Below are positions 1-8,371 of a stretch of DNA of 64,000 bases, piece after piece. Position 1 is the first letter of the stretch; the number at the start of each line of letters is the position of its first letter. A model generated the notes under the pieces. That model was not told where the DNA came from and searched no databases. It saw nothing but the letters and a program-made list of their open reading frames with translations. The DNA comes from Pseudobacteriovorax antillogorgiicola (GTDB lineage Bacteria; Bdellovibrionota_B; Oligoflexia; Oligoflexales; Oligoflexaceae). The translations under genes were made by a program, and so were the position numbers. The stretch is taken from positions 124,001 through 188,000 of the forward strand of contig NZ_FWZT01000007.1 in NCBI RefSeq assembly GCF_900177345.1, read 5' to 3'.

Positions 1-5
1 TCCCT

Positions 6-488
6 TCAACGAGGCTTGATTTCGAAAGCGGTGCTGCATAGGTCATGGAGAAGTTGTTTGACAATCATCTCATGGGTCATGACGGACGAGGAATCCATAA
101 TCCAGGATAGTCCTCCTAGAGCATCCATCCTGGCTTCGAAGACGTGCACCCGTTCTCGGTGCTGCCTGAAACCTAAGGTGGATTCTAATATCGCTTCCAT
201 CTTTGCGCCAGACCTTTCTAGACGGATCTGTAGATTCTTGATCATTACCACGAAGCCCTTCATATGGTGCTCCTGATCGCAATAGATCGGCAACAGCTTG
301 AGCCTTTTGGCCTGATCAACGTATTCATTGTAGGTATTCACCGATAAGACCAGATCTTGGTAAATCTCGTTGATCGTGCCAATTACAGCCATTTTATTGT
401 GGGCTTTGATTTCATGGGGATTGTCTAGTTGCCATCGACCGTTTTGAAAACTTGAATGAGCCAGCGTTTTAATCCAAAAAAGATCCAT
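6..488 (-). CDS. hypothetical protein (160 aa)
   Basis: I do not recognise this family. The start is set at the ATG at 488, which has AAGGAG about 6 nt upstream. The longer reading frame up to 563 would run into the end of the upstream gene and has no better start. The product is soluble-looking, rich in helix-forming and charged residues, with no signal peptide or membrane segment. The stop at 6-8 lies inside the window, so the gene is complete. It follows the TPR/barrel gene by 19 nt on the same strand and is probably co-transcribed with it. No function can be assigned. Confidence 0.75.
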   Translation of the reverse strand: MDLFWIKTLAHSSFQNGRWQLDNPHEIKAHNKMAVIGTINEIYQDLVLSVNTYNEYVDQAKRLKLLPIYCDQEHHMKGFVVMIKNLQIRLERSGAKMEAILESTLGFRQHRERVHVFEARMDALGGLSWIMDSSSVMTHEMIVKQLLHDLCSTAFEIKPR

Positions 489-507
489 CAAAAACTCCTT
501 ATCCTTC

Positions 508-2181
508 CTAGAAGCGATACTGAGCACGAAGTTTGGCGACGATCGCTGTCGTATAGGTGGCAAAGTTTTCGGTGATTGCCACTCTTGTTTCGTTCGAGTC
601 GGGTTCGATGCTTTGCACTTTGCGGTCGTGGGTCACGACGCTTGCCTCAGCAGAAAGCCAGTCGGTAAAGACTCCTTTTAATACGAGCCCTCCACCGATG
701 TTGTCCTGCTCAAAGCCAACCACTGGAATCGAGTTCAGGTTGTGAAGGCGGTTACCGCCAAGTTGTTCGTAGTGTCCCCGAGCGCCCATAGCCAACTTGG
801 GAGTAAAGGAGTACATAACTTGACCGTATAAGCGGCCAAGCCAATCAGGGCCATCAGTGGTTGATTGGCTATAGCTGAATTGGGATAGCATTCCTACACC
901 CTTGACGCTCACTTTCTCGCTAACCTTGGCTTCAATAGCGAGAAGCTCGTCGGTGCGCTCCATGTATTGTGCCTGGTCAACATTGACGTTCGTGTACCTT
1001 GCCCTTAAAAGCAGGGAGTAGTTTTGATTTTGCTGACCAAGCTGGAGGTATACGGAAGGAAGCGATGCTGATAACGAGCTGTCCCCATCGCTGACAAGGT
1101 GGATATAGCTGGCACCAAACCCTAGCCAGGAGTTGTTCCCGATGTTCCATTCCGGAGCGAGGTCGAGATGGGCTCTTGCGATGGTAGAAGCTTGGGTTCT
1201 GTTAATCAGAAGCGTTTCGATCTCATGGTCGTAGTCTTCAGTGATGGCAAGCGAGGATTCACTGGTACTCCCAGACTGCGCCCTAAGGCCAAGTGAAGTG
1301 TGAAAGTGACTTGGGTTTGGGGTCTCGCTACTACCCAAAGGGATGTCGTAACCTACTTGACCATCGACACCTAGCCATGTCTGGCTCGTGGATACGGATC
1401 GAACCCCAGAGAAGTCTTGCTCCTGAGAGTCGACATCAACGAAGCCACTCACCTGGTTATTAGCAATCAAAAAGCCGGGGCTGACATAAGAGGGGGGCTT
1501 GGGTGTCTTGGGGGAGATTGGGCCCGAAGGCTCAGGGGTGGGGGGCCTAGGGTTAGGGCCTGGGTTAGCTTCGTTCAAGTTCTTTCGTTGTTCGGCGAGC
1601 ATCATGTCTTCAGCCTGCTTCTGGAGGGCTTTCTTGCTACGCATCAGTTTGGACGGGAGAACGACAGCCTGATCAAAAAAGCCAACCGCCTCCGGGTACT
1701 TTTTTAGGCGGAGAGCTGAAACTCCGCCGTAATAGCTAGCAAGATCGAGAAGAGGGTGGCCACTTGGCACCCGCTGAAAGGCTTCCAAGGCTCCCTCGTA
1801 GCGACGTCTTCGATAGAAGGTCTGGCCATATTCGAATGAGGTTTCTGGATCGAGGGTACTCAGATCCAGCTGTTTAAATAGTCTATAGGCTTGGCGGTGT
1901 CGCCCGAGCCGGTAAAGGCTCTTGGCAATGTAGATCCTCGATGGCTCGTGGCTTGGGTAAATCTTTAGAATTCTTGAGTAAACTGAAATCGCATCATCAT
2001 ACTTTCGCTGATCGTAGAGGCTTGTCGCTTTCTTGTAGAGTCGTAGCACTCCGCCGGGACGCTTGCGAGTTTTTTTCTGTGCCAAATCGAATGAGGCAGG
2101 CAGTTGGGCCTGATCCACGGCCAGCACAGGAGCGCAGAATAGGCATGCTGCGAGGGTCAGGGCAGTTCTCATTAGCGTCAT
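508..2181 (-). CDS. TPR protein with C-terminal outer-membrane beta-barrel
   Basis: 557 aa. A cleavable signal peptide (residues 1 to ~21, ending near APVLA) is followed by four or five TPR-like helical repeats (~35-195), a Pro-rich linker (~205-235) and a long C-terminal half of alternating polar and aromatic strands ending in Gln-Tyr-Arg-Phe. A terminal Phe is the usual recognition mark for the BAM machinery, so I infer a periplasmic TPR domain tethered to an outer-membrane barrel. The TPR section shares a pattern with the gene at 39074 (a Val-Pro motif, then Leu-Ala-x-Tyr, Gly-Val-Ser, a Lys-rich helix), and the two look like paralogs. Function is unknown; an envelope assembly, secretion or scaffold role is a guess. 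Confidence 0.8.
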   Translation of the reverse strand: MTLMRTALTLAACLFCAPVLAVDQAQLPASFDLAQKKTRKRPGGVLRLYKKATSLYDQRKYDDAISVYSRILKIYPSHEPSRIYIAKSLYRLGRHRQAYRLFKQLDLSTLDPETSFEYGQTFYRRRRYEGALEAFQRVPSGHPLLDLASYYGGVSALRLKKYPEAVGFFDQAVVLPSKLMRSKKALQKQAEDMMLAEQRKNLNEANPGPNPRPPTPEPSGPISPKTPKPPSYVSPGFLIANNQVSGFVDVDSQEQDFSGVRSVSTSQTWLGVDGQVGYDIPLGSSETPNPSHFHTSLGLRAQSGSTSESSLAITEDYDHEIETLLINRTQASTIARAHLDLAPEWNIGNNSWLGFGASYIHLVSDGDSSLSASLPSVYLQLGQQNQNYSLLLRARYTNVNVDQAQYMERTDELLAIEAKVSEKVSVKGVGMLSQFSYSQSTTDGPDWLGRLYGQVMYSFTPKLAMGARGHYEQLGGNRLHNLNSIPVVGFEQDNIGGGLVLKGVFTDWLSAEASVVTHDRKVQSIEPDSNETRVAITENFATYTTAIVAKLRAQYRF

Positions 2182-2481
2182 CGTCGATAAACCTAGTCGG
2201 TAGAGTTGGCTTGTGACTTTTATTATACCATTTTGCTATGGTAGGTGCGAAGCTATGCCAATAAGGATGGGGTCTGATGGGAAAATCTAAGTTATTTTAG
2301 ATGGTTCTGGAATTGATCCTCCAAAACCCCTGTGCTACACTAAAATCTAGTTTATCATGACATCTGCACCCAACTACTGGCATTCTTGATGATTCATTCT
2401 GAAAGTATAAATCTAGGATTGACTAGAGATTATAGCTTTATTAGAAGGATCTTTCCTATTTTCATATCAGGAGTCTAAAGT
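2182..2481. other. intergenic region upstream of rpoZ
   Basis: This 300-nt gap separates the divergent TPR-barrel gene and rpoZ. It holds the candidate extended -10 promoter listed separately and an AT-rich leader of about 130 nt. A 29-codon frame (2389-2478) ends three bases before rpoZ, but it has no ribosome site. No RNA gene was seen. Confidence 0.5.
2313..2341 (+). promoter_or_regulatory. candidate sigma-70 promoter of rpoZ
   Basis: TTGATC (2313-2318), a 17-nt spacer and TACACT (2336-2341). The TGC just before the -10 makes it an extended -10 element. Both hexamers match consensus at four of six positions. It lies about 140 nt before the rpoZ start. This is inferred from sequence only. 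Confidence 0.4.
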
Positions 2482-2739
2482 ATGGCCCGCGTTTCAATTG
2501 AAGATTGTTTAGAGCACATCGAAAACCGCTTCGCATTGGTCTCTGTGGCATCGCACAGAACTCGCCAATTGATGGAAGGAAAGGCTCCTCTGGTTAAGAC
2601 AAAAAATAAGGAAGCTGTCACGGCATTGCGTGAGATTGCCGAAGGGCTCGTTTTGGCATCTGCGGACTCTGAGACCCAAAAAGTTGCGCCTGAAATGCAG
2701 GCAAATCCTCTTGAGGCAGTTCTGTCGTCTGAAAGCTAG
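2482..2739 (+). CDS. rpoZ: DNA-directed RNA polymerase omega subunit
   Basis: 85 aa, normal length for omega. The N-terminal MARVSIEDCLEHIENRFALV and the following S-V-A-S-H-R-T-R-Q-L stretch match the conserved omega helix that clamps the beta-prime C-terminus, helping core polymerase assembly and, in many bacteria, ppGpp sensing. The ribosome site AGGAGTC precedes the ATG. It is flanked by unrelated genes rather than the common gmk-rpoZ-spoT arrangement; no gmk or spoT is visible nearby. The C-terminal ~25 residues are variable, as in other omegas. Confidence 0.93.
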   Translation: MARVSIEDCLEHIENRFALVSVASHRTRQLMEGKAPLVKTKNKEAVTALREIAEGLVLASADSETQKVAPEMQANPLEAVLSSES

Positions 2740-2804
2740 CGGCACAACAATACGTAACCCAAAATTCGATCATCTGAAGCCAGGGTTTTTCGGATTTTGA
2801 AGGG

Positions 2805-2845
2805 AAGGCTGTGTAACAGAAATGTTAGACGGCCTTTTGGCTTTT
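2805..2845 (+). terminator. weak terminator-like hairpin after rpoZ
   Basis: AAGGC (2805-2809) pairs with GCCTT (2832-2836) across a large loop and is followed by a T-rich run. It sits between the convergent ends of rpoZ and the minus-strand gene at 2854. The stem is short, so confidence is low. Confidence 0.35.
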
Positions 2846-2853
2846 CTTAAAAC

Positions 2854-3213
2854 TTAGCCTTCAGCTACGGCTGCACCAATGATGAACAAGCTGATCATCC
2901 GGTCCATCACTTCATCGCGGTTGAGCAGGCCTTTTCGAAACCAAGGCTGGCGTTGGATATCGGTCCATAAGCTGGCACCGATCACATCGGTGACGACCTC
3001 AGCAAGAGTGTCGCGGAAATCTAGATAGTCCCAAGCCATCTCATTATCCTGTTGCCGCGCGTTGAGATAGTGCTGTTGGAAAACATCGTAACTAAGCTGG
3101 CAGTGAGAATAGATAAAGCCACGAATATAATCGTCTAGAAAAGTCTTGTTCTTTTCCAGGAACAATTTTTTCCGCTGTTGTTTATATTCAGTTAGATCCA
3201 CAATCCGTGACAT
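2854..3213 (-). CDS. hypothetical helical protein (119 aa)
   Basis: Not recognised. It is a compact, almost entirely helical product with no signal peptide or membrane segment and with aromatic and charged residues scattered through it (for example DYIRGFIYSH near residue 28 and a Trp-rich stretch near 95). It has its own promoter region, divergent from the gene pair at 3420. No function can be proposed. Confidence 0.7.
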   Translation of the reverse strand: MSRIVDLTEYKQQRKKLFLEKNKTFLDDYIRGFIYSHCQLSYDVFQQHYLNARQQDNEMAWDYLDFRDTLAEVVTDVIGASLWTDIQRQPWFRKGLLNRDEVMDRMISLFIIGAAVAEG

Positions 3214-3405
3214 AATTCACCTGACCATTAGTTGGGACTTCATCTCCCTAAATTCAAGATCGCTATCGGCTGATTTTCTCCTTTTCTTAAGGAATGAGTC
3301 TGGAGCTAGGCTGTGGATTCTGCCTATCTGCACTAGGAAAATAATGGTTATTTCAGCGGCTTGTGTCCGTTTCCAGCAGTGTTAGGATAAACGTAGAGTT
3401 ATGGC

Positions 3406-3414
3406 AAGAGGAGG
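3406..3414 (+). promoter_or_regulatory. ribosome binding site deciding a TTG start
   Basis: AAGAGGAGG lies 5 nt before TTG at 3420. This is far better than anything before the GTG at 3363, so the gene is called from the TTG. Confidence 0.65.
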
Positions 3415-3419
3415 TCACG

Positions 3420-3791
3420 TTGCGATTTCAACCTGGAGACATGGTCTTTACAAGAGATGGTCGACCAGCGGTTGTAGTGGGTCGTAAAGATACTGGTCAT
3501 GTCAAGCTTGAGCGTAAAGGAGAGGCCTTTGAAAAAACTCGGCACTTTGGCTTTGCTAACGGGCTCACGCCGAAGGTTCGAACAGAGTATGAAAAGGTCG
3601 TAAGAGAGGCAAGGCAAGAAGAAGCTCCAGAAAAAAGGGTCAGCAAGATTAAGGCCAAAGTTGATGAAATTGGTCTCGATCCTAAAAACTGGGTTCTTCG
3701 GCGGTATCTTGAAGGCGAGATGTCGTTCATCATGAATTCCGAGAATGTTCATCCCACAACGTTCGTGCTGGATGAAAAGACGATTCTTTAG
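3420..3791 (+). CDS. hypothetical protein, first of two tandem paralogs
   Basis: 123 aa from a TTG start; an upstream GTG at 3363 would add 19 residues with no ribosome site. The N-terminal ~50 residues look like a small beta domain of KOW or CarD-like character (FQPGDMVF, then R-x-A-V-V-V-G-R-K, then G-H-V-K-L). The rest is a charged helical region with DPKN and RRYL motifs. The same order of motifs appears in the next gene (Gly-Asp-x-Val; Val-Val-Val-x-x-Lys; Gly-Leu-x-x-Lys; Asp-Pro-x-Asn; Tyr-Leu-x4-Ser), so the two look like diverged duplicates. They are 11 nt apart and co-transcribed. A nucleic-acid or RNA polymerase-binding role is only a guess. Confidence 0.7.
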   Translation: MRFQPGDMVFTRDGRPAVVVGRKDTGHVKLERKGEAFEKTRHFGFANGLTPKVRTEYEKVVREARQEEAPEKRVSKIKAKVDEIGLDPKNWVLRRYLEGEMSFIMNSENVHPTTFVLDEKTIL

Positions 3792-3802
3792 AAGGGGGTA
3801 AT

Positions 3803-4198
3803 ATGGCTAGCATCGGAGATTTAGTTCCAAAGGCGGGCATCTATACCAACCCAGGTGTAGTGGTAGAAAAAAAGGAAGATGGAACGGTCGTTATCGATAC
3901 CGAGCCGATGACGTTACACAAGTATCATCGCTACACAAACACAACGGGTTTAAGTGAAAAAGAAAAGAATACCTTCAATCAAATCCTCGATAGCATCTAT
4001 CAAAATGAAGATGACGTTGAGAAGATCAATGGGATTCAAAAAAATATTGACCGGCTCAAAGTTGATCCGAGCAATTCAAAAATCGTTCAGTACTTGCGAA
4101 ATCAGCAGTCTCACCTGATTCGGAAGGCCAAAGATCTGCCGAGAACCTACAATTGGGATGCGTCTGCTATTCGCGCCTTGCCTAAAGACAAGGTATAG
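3803..4198 (+). CDS. hypothetical protein, second of two tandem paralogs
   Basis: 131 aa, ATG with a GAAGGGGGT ribosome site. It has the same order of features as the preceding gene: IGDLV near the start, a PGVVVEKKEDGTVV beta segment, GLSEKEK, a long helix, then DPSN and YLRNQQS. Identity looks low, but spacing and motif order agree. There is no signal peptide or membrane segment. It converges on the TPR gene at 4205 with only a few bases between the stops. The family is not recognised. Confidence 0.75.
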   Translation: MASIGDLVPKAGIYTNPGVVVEKKEDGTVVIDTEPMTLHKYHRYTNTTGLSEKEKNTFNQILDSIYQNEDDVEKINGIQKNIDRLKVDPSNSKIVQYLRNQQSHLIRKAKDLPRTYNWDASAIRALPKDKV

Positions 4199-4204
4199 CA
4201 CTGG

Positions 4205-5425
4205 CTAAGCAGCCTCGGCAGGATCTCTTAGCTGGTTAAGGAGCTTTTGTGCCTTCTTGTAATTTGGTTCCTTGATCAATGCGAGTTGCAGAAATTGCTG
4301 GGCAGGCTTTGCTCGGCCCCATCGCGAGTAACAGAGGCCGATGTTGTAGAACAGCATGGGGCCTTTGTCTTGCTGGGGCAAGACGTAATGTGCCTTTGTA
4401 TAATGTTCGAGAGCCTTCTCATATTGTGCTTCTCGCACCATTTTTATGCCTTTTTCATTCAGCTTGGATGCAATTTGGTAGGCAATGGATGACTGCGCTA
4501 GCAGTTGTCGACTCTCGTCAAGCTTGCCTTGCTCAAAGCGAATGGTCGCAAGGCCATTGAGAGCTCCTCCGCAGTAGCGGTCTTTGTTAAGTGCCGAACA
4601 AAAATAGTGCTCAGCTTTAACGTTGTCATTCATGGATAAGTGAATCTCGCCCATCCGCACCAGGCGAGCGACGTTATTTTTATTACGAGCCTGCATTTGC
4701 TTCAACATTCCAAGGGCTTTCTGATACTTGCCTTCATCACAGTACAATTCGACCATAGCTTCCCGTGAAGGGGAATAGTTGGGGTTGATATCGAGGGCTT
4801 TTTGCCAATGGCGGCTGGCATCAAGGCTCCGCCCCAGGCGATAGTGGTAGAGTCCTAATGCGTGAAAGTAACGCTCGGAGCTGTGCTGATCGAGTGATCC
4901 AACTCGATGGAGATAGCCCTCGACCTTTCTAATGTGATCGTCAGAGGTCTTTTGGTTCAGGGCTTTCAAGCTTAAAAATAGCTTGCGCCAGACTTTCTGG
5001 TGCTTACACGAGCTACTAGGGTCTCTAAAGAAGTATGCCTTCAAATCCTGGTATGAGTTGCGAATATCGAATTGATTATTTCGAAGAGTAACGACATTGT
5101 GGATTTTAAGCTCTTCCAGATAGACTCGGTCTTCTGGAGAAGGGTCGGAGCAGATCACAATCAGCCGGTCCTCTAGTTCAAACTTGGGAGACACAGCAAG
5201 AAGCTCTTCTACGATCGCGCCGCCGTGACGAAAGCGAGATTCCCAATGGATCAGGATCTTTGGGCTTTCCCCGATACGGGACCAGCTCTTTCGGACAGAA
5301 ACATCAGATGATAGATGAATGTAAGGGATTTTATGGATGTCCAGGAAATGCGATGTGGTGTTCCAAACCCAGCTTGATTGATCGCAGATAAAAACGCATT
5401 CGTTAAACGCTTGAATCTTATTCAT
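4205..5425 (-). CDS. pseudo-receiver domain protein with TPR repeats
   Basis: 406 aa. The N-terminal ~135 residues follow the receiver fold pattern (VFICDQ in strand 1, KILIHWES in strand 3, LIVICSD in strand 4, NVVTLRNN in strand 5). However, His-Trp replaces the phosphoacceptor Asp and the Lys-Pro of strand 5 is missing, so it should not be phosphorylated in the standard way. Residues ~180-400 form about six TPR repeats. The plan matches the intact receiver-TPR protein at 44336, which suggests a diverged paralog acting as an unphosphorylated or ligand-gated scaffold. It is soluble, and its gene lies downstream of a perfect AT dyad at 5481-5507. Confidence 0.75.
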   Translation of the reverse strand: MNKIQAFNECVFICDQSSWVWNTTSHFLDIHKIPYIHLSSDVSVRKSWSRIGESPKILIHWESRFRHGGAIVEELLAVSPKFELEDRLIVICSDPSPEDRVYLEELKIHNVVTLRNNQFDIRNSYQDLKAYFFRDPSSSCKHQKVWRKLFLSLKALNQKTSDDHIRKVEGYLHRVGSLDQHSSERYFHALGLYHYRLGRSLDASRHWQKALDINPNYSPSREAMVELYCDEGKYQKALGMLKQMQARNKNNVARLVRMGEIHLSMNDNVKAEHYFCSALNKDRYCGGALNGLATIRFEQGKLDESRQLLAQSSIAYQIASKLNEKGIKMVREAQYEKALEHYTKAHYVLPQQDKGPMLFYNIGLCYSRWGRAKPAQQFLQLALIKEPNYKKAQKLLNQLRDPAEAA

Positions 5426-5480
5426 AAGGTTCCCTCTAGCTCGTTCAAGGAGACTATCGACGGGCCCTTAGATAAATTAA

Positions 5481-5507
5481 AATATTATTTATTTACTAAA
5501 TAATATT
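5481..5507. repeat. perfect 11-bp AT-only inverted repeat
   Basis: AATATTATTTA (5481-5491), a 5-nt loop and TAAATAATATT (5497-5507), followed at once by the palindrome AAGCGCTT (5508-5515). It lies between the end of the metalloprotease gene and the start of the pseudo-receiver gene. It has no GC and no T-run, so it is a poor terminator. A protein-binding dyad at the promoter of the 4205-5425 gene is the likelier reading. Confidence 0.55.
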
Positions 5508-5551
5508 AAGCGCTTACTCAGCAGTTACGCGAACCCTTGACCAGCCAGTCA

Positions 5552-7741
5552 CTAAATTCGCTGGGCGTGCCAAGTCGCTTCTTCCTGAAAGAGCTTGCTC
5601 ACGTCCTTGGCCCCCGGATGGGCGAAGTTGAGAGCGCCCTCAAAGGTGCTGGCAGCGAGCTCGTAAAGCTTGGCCTCCATGAGGCGACCACCTAAGGTCT
5701 TATGCCATTCAAACTTGATATTTTCCGATAAATCATGAGGAATAGTCATGCTCACCAGATTACGAAGCTCGTCCTCACTGATGCGGATCGGTCTTCTGAT
5801 TCTTAGATAGTGGTACAGCCAGTGATCAAATGGTTTCAGCTTTTTAAAGGAGCTAAACCCAGCGAGATAGTCGCGGATGTCCTTCTGTGGAAGGTTTGTA
5901 TCGGAAGCAATAAGCAGGCGAAGCTCAAGTTGCCGAGCTGCTGAGAAGCCGACAAAAGATGACTCTTGAAAGTTTTCCAGATGTTTTAGCAGTTCATCAT
6001 CAGACTTGGCATCTCCAAGCCAAGCATGAAGATCAGCAACCAATTGGGCAAGCCAATAGTCTTCTAGAAAGCGAATCTTGGCGACGTCAAGCTCCTGCTC
6101 TGAGATAAACTGGCGAACAGACTTCTGATCGTTCGAGCGAATCATTTCTTTTACCCGCCGAAGTTTGATCGAATAAGTAACCCTTTGATTCTTAGGTTCA
6201 AGGGCCAAGCGCCAATCCCAGTAAGTGTCGTGGCTCCAAGAGGCTGGCCAACGCCAGCTTGGAAAAATCTCTTTGTTCTTGAATTGTCTTAGAAGGGCCT
6301 TGCTATGAGGGCAGGTGTCCTGTAATACGCCAGGATATCGAAACAGGGCCTCTGAGTATTGACCTGAGTATCGCTGATGTTGGTCTTGAGATTTGATGTG
6401 GCTTAACCAGTCTTCAATGACTGCCCGAGGAGCCTTGTCAATGACATCGGTCCAAGGCTTGCCGGCATAAATTTTAGCGACGCTTTCATAGCCATAGCGC
6501 TTTAAGAGATATCGAATGAGGGATCCCGCGGTTCGGTAGGCTCGTGCTCCGGACTCTGTCCAGAACAGTGGGCTAAACAGCCTCTCGACGTCAGGTAACT
6601 TATTTTGCTTCAGTAACGTAAAAACACTTCCATCGAGGCTTATGCTGCGCTCCTGAGGGGCAAGAGCCACAGCAAAGCCTTCTGTGAATGCCATGTTCGG
6701 ATGAAAACCCAAGCCATAGAAGGCTTGGTCTGATGCCATCGCATGCACCAGCTCGTGGCGTAAAGTGGGGTGAGGCCAGCTGCTGAGGTTGATGTGGATC
6801 GACGGAGTGATCACATCGGTGATATCTGTTCCGCCGCCGCCGAAAATGAGTTTTTTATCTTGCTGAGAACGATAGACGAACACGTAAACGTGGGGAGCTG
6901 ATGGAAAATACTGCCTCAAATCTTGGGTGTGGAAAAGGCTTTGTTGGTGGATCGATTGAACCATCTCCCTTTGCCTACTATTTAGTTCTGCAGGGAAGTG
7001 AAGGCTATGGTGGGGGCCTTCCATGATTTGAGGAAGGTCTCGCTTGAGGGCACCTAGGCCGTGACCTTGGCTGGGAAACTGCTCGAAGCTAATATTGATG
7101 CTCGCTATAAGAGCTAGAAGAGAGAGAGTTATTTTTTTATCGATCTTGGTAGCACACAGGCTCCAGGCGATAAGTCCCATGGCACCATGGAGGCTCCGTT
7201 TGACGATGATCCCCGCATCGATGGGAAGCCACGTGTCGTAAATAGGGCCATGGAAAACTCCATATAGCAGGCTGGTGCTTCGTTTTTGGGGAAGATACCA
7301 AATTTCCCAAAGGGGCCAAACGATCGTGCAAAGACCTAAGGCCAGGTAGAGAATGATTTTCTGACGGCTTTTCATCCCCTGGCATTGTTCGAAAATCGAG
7401 AGGAAGCCCCAATGTACAAACCATGCAGGCACAGTTACAAGCAGCAACCAAAGCGCGATTTCCCTTGGTTCACAGAGGCAGGCCTGCACCAAGCGCCACG
7501 TGAAAGCTGGTAGGAGCATCACGAAAAGGCCAGTGAGCACCGTCCATGGAGGAGCTGCAAGAAGCCATTGCCGGGACTTGGGCCAAAGCCCCCCGAGCCA
7601 CGCTATGACGCCTAACAAGAGGCAGAGGCTCATCGCATATTCGTATTCAAGATTGCGATTGATAGAGATTAGGAAAGGAAACAAGCCTAAGCCCAGATAA
7701 CACAGATGCTGGAGCATTAGGCGCAAGGTGATGGAATTCAT
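5552..7741 (-). CDS. polytopic membrane protein with zinc metalloprotease (HExxH) domain
   Basis: 729 aa. About six hydrophobic segments fill the first ~225 residues. A soluble domain follows with HELVHA (~residue 330) and FTEGFA about 24 residues later, the two zinc-ligand motifs of a gluzincin (peptidase MA-like) active site, so His, His and Glu ligands plus the catalytic Glu are all present. The C-terminal ~280 residues are helical and TPR-like. The ATG overlaps the stop of the 7738 gene by 4 nt, so the two are translationally coupled. The substrate is unknown; a membrane-anchored protease facing the periplasm is inferred. No close named family is recognised. Confidence 0.75.
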   Translation of the reverse strand: MNSITLRLMLQHLCYLGLGLFPFLISINRNLEYEYAMSLCLLLGVIAWLGGLWPKSRQWLLAAPPWTVLTGLFVMLLPAFTWRLVQACLCEPREIALWLLLVTVPAWFVHWGFLSIFEQCQGMKSRQKIILYLALGLCTIVWPLWEIWYLPQKRSTSLLYGVFHGPIYDTWLPIDAGIIVKRSLHGAMGLIAWSLCATKIDKKITLSLLALIASINISFEQFPSQGHGLGALKRDLPQIMEGPHHSLHFPAELNSRQREMVQSIHQQSLFHTQDLRQYFPSAPHVYVFVYRSQQDKKLIFGGGGTDITDVITPSIHINLSSWPHPTLRHELVHAMASDQAFYGLGFHPNMAFTEGFAVALAPQERSISLDGSVFTLLKQNKLPDVERLFSPLFWTESGARAYRTAGSLIRYLLKRYGYESVAKIYAGKPWTDVIDKAPRAVIEDWLSHIKSQDQHQRYSGQYSEALFRYPGVLQDTCPHSKALLRQFKNKEIFPSWRWPASWSHDTYWDWRLALEPKNQRVTYSIKLRRVKEMIRSNDQKSVRQFISEQELDVAKIRFLEDYWLAQLVADLHAWLGDAKSDDELLKHLENFQESSFVGFSAARQLELRLLIASDTNLPQKDIRDYLAGFSSFKKLKPFDHWLYHYLRIRRPIRISEDELRNLVSMTIPHDLSENIKFEWHKTLGGRLMEAKLYELAASTFEGALNFAHPGAKDVSKLFQEEATWHAQRI

Positions 7742-8178
7742 AGAGTCTCAAAAAAAGATCGCTTCCGGCTGCCTTGGGGGCAAAGCGCGGCAAGCTTTCT
7801 CCTGTTTTTTTGAATGTTAAACGCAAAGTCAGGGTTTCGAAAGCTGGCTTTCGAGTCTGACAAGCTTATATAAGCATGTTCCAGGCTCTTGAACAAATCC
7901 GTAATTCTCCATGTGAGTAAACACTCACCGGGAGCCAGAGCAATGTTGCCATTGCCACGGCTGGCTTCGAAATCAAGAAAGTGATCCAGAGTCTCCTCAC
8001 AGCCGAGCAACTCCACCACAAGCTTGAGTTGACTCAGCTTGTGATCGATGATTGCTGCGGTTTCGGACTTGTAAACACTGGCTCGGTAATAGTTGAGCTG
8101 TTGGAAAATATCAGACTGAATATCCCGGCAAAGTTCCACGAGCTCCTGAGCAATATCAAAATTGTCAAATCTAGCCAT
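7738..8178 (-). CDS. hypothetical protein coupled to the membrane metalloprotease
   Basis: 146 aa, ATG with a good ribosome site (AGAGGGG, 6 nt spacing). It is helical and soluble, with no signal peptide or transmembrane segment, and ends in a basic tail. It is not recognised. Its stop overlaps the metalloprotease start (ATGA), so the two products are probably made in fixed ratio and may interact. Confidence 0.75.
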   Translation of the reverse strand: MARFDNFDIAQELVELCRDIQSDIFQQLNYYRASVYKSETAAIIDHKLSQLKLVVELLGCEETLDHFLDFEASRGNGNIALAPGECLLTWRITDLFKSLEHAYISLSDSKASFRNPDFAFNIQKNRRKLAALCPQGSRKRSFFETL

Positions 8179-8371
8179 GCTGCCCCCTCTAGCTGCATGA
8201 TGCGTAAAATTGGCTTAACGATCTAATGGTATTGTACCAGGGGTCCCGTAATCGCTGTCAAATCCTTGCCAGTAAAGGACTTTGGGGGATTTGATATAGG
8301 ATGCTAAAAAACATCAGTCCTTCTTGGTCCTTGCAAGAACCAAGAAATGAAGATGAAAGTGTCCCGCGATA

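Noticed and set aside
2389-2478. 29-codon frame ending just before rpoZ
   Set aside because: No ribosome site before it and too short to judge. Kept only as a note in the gap entry.
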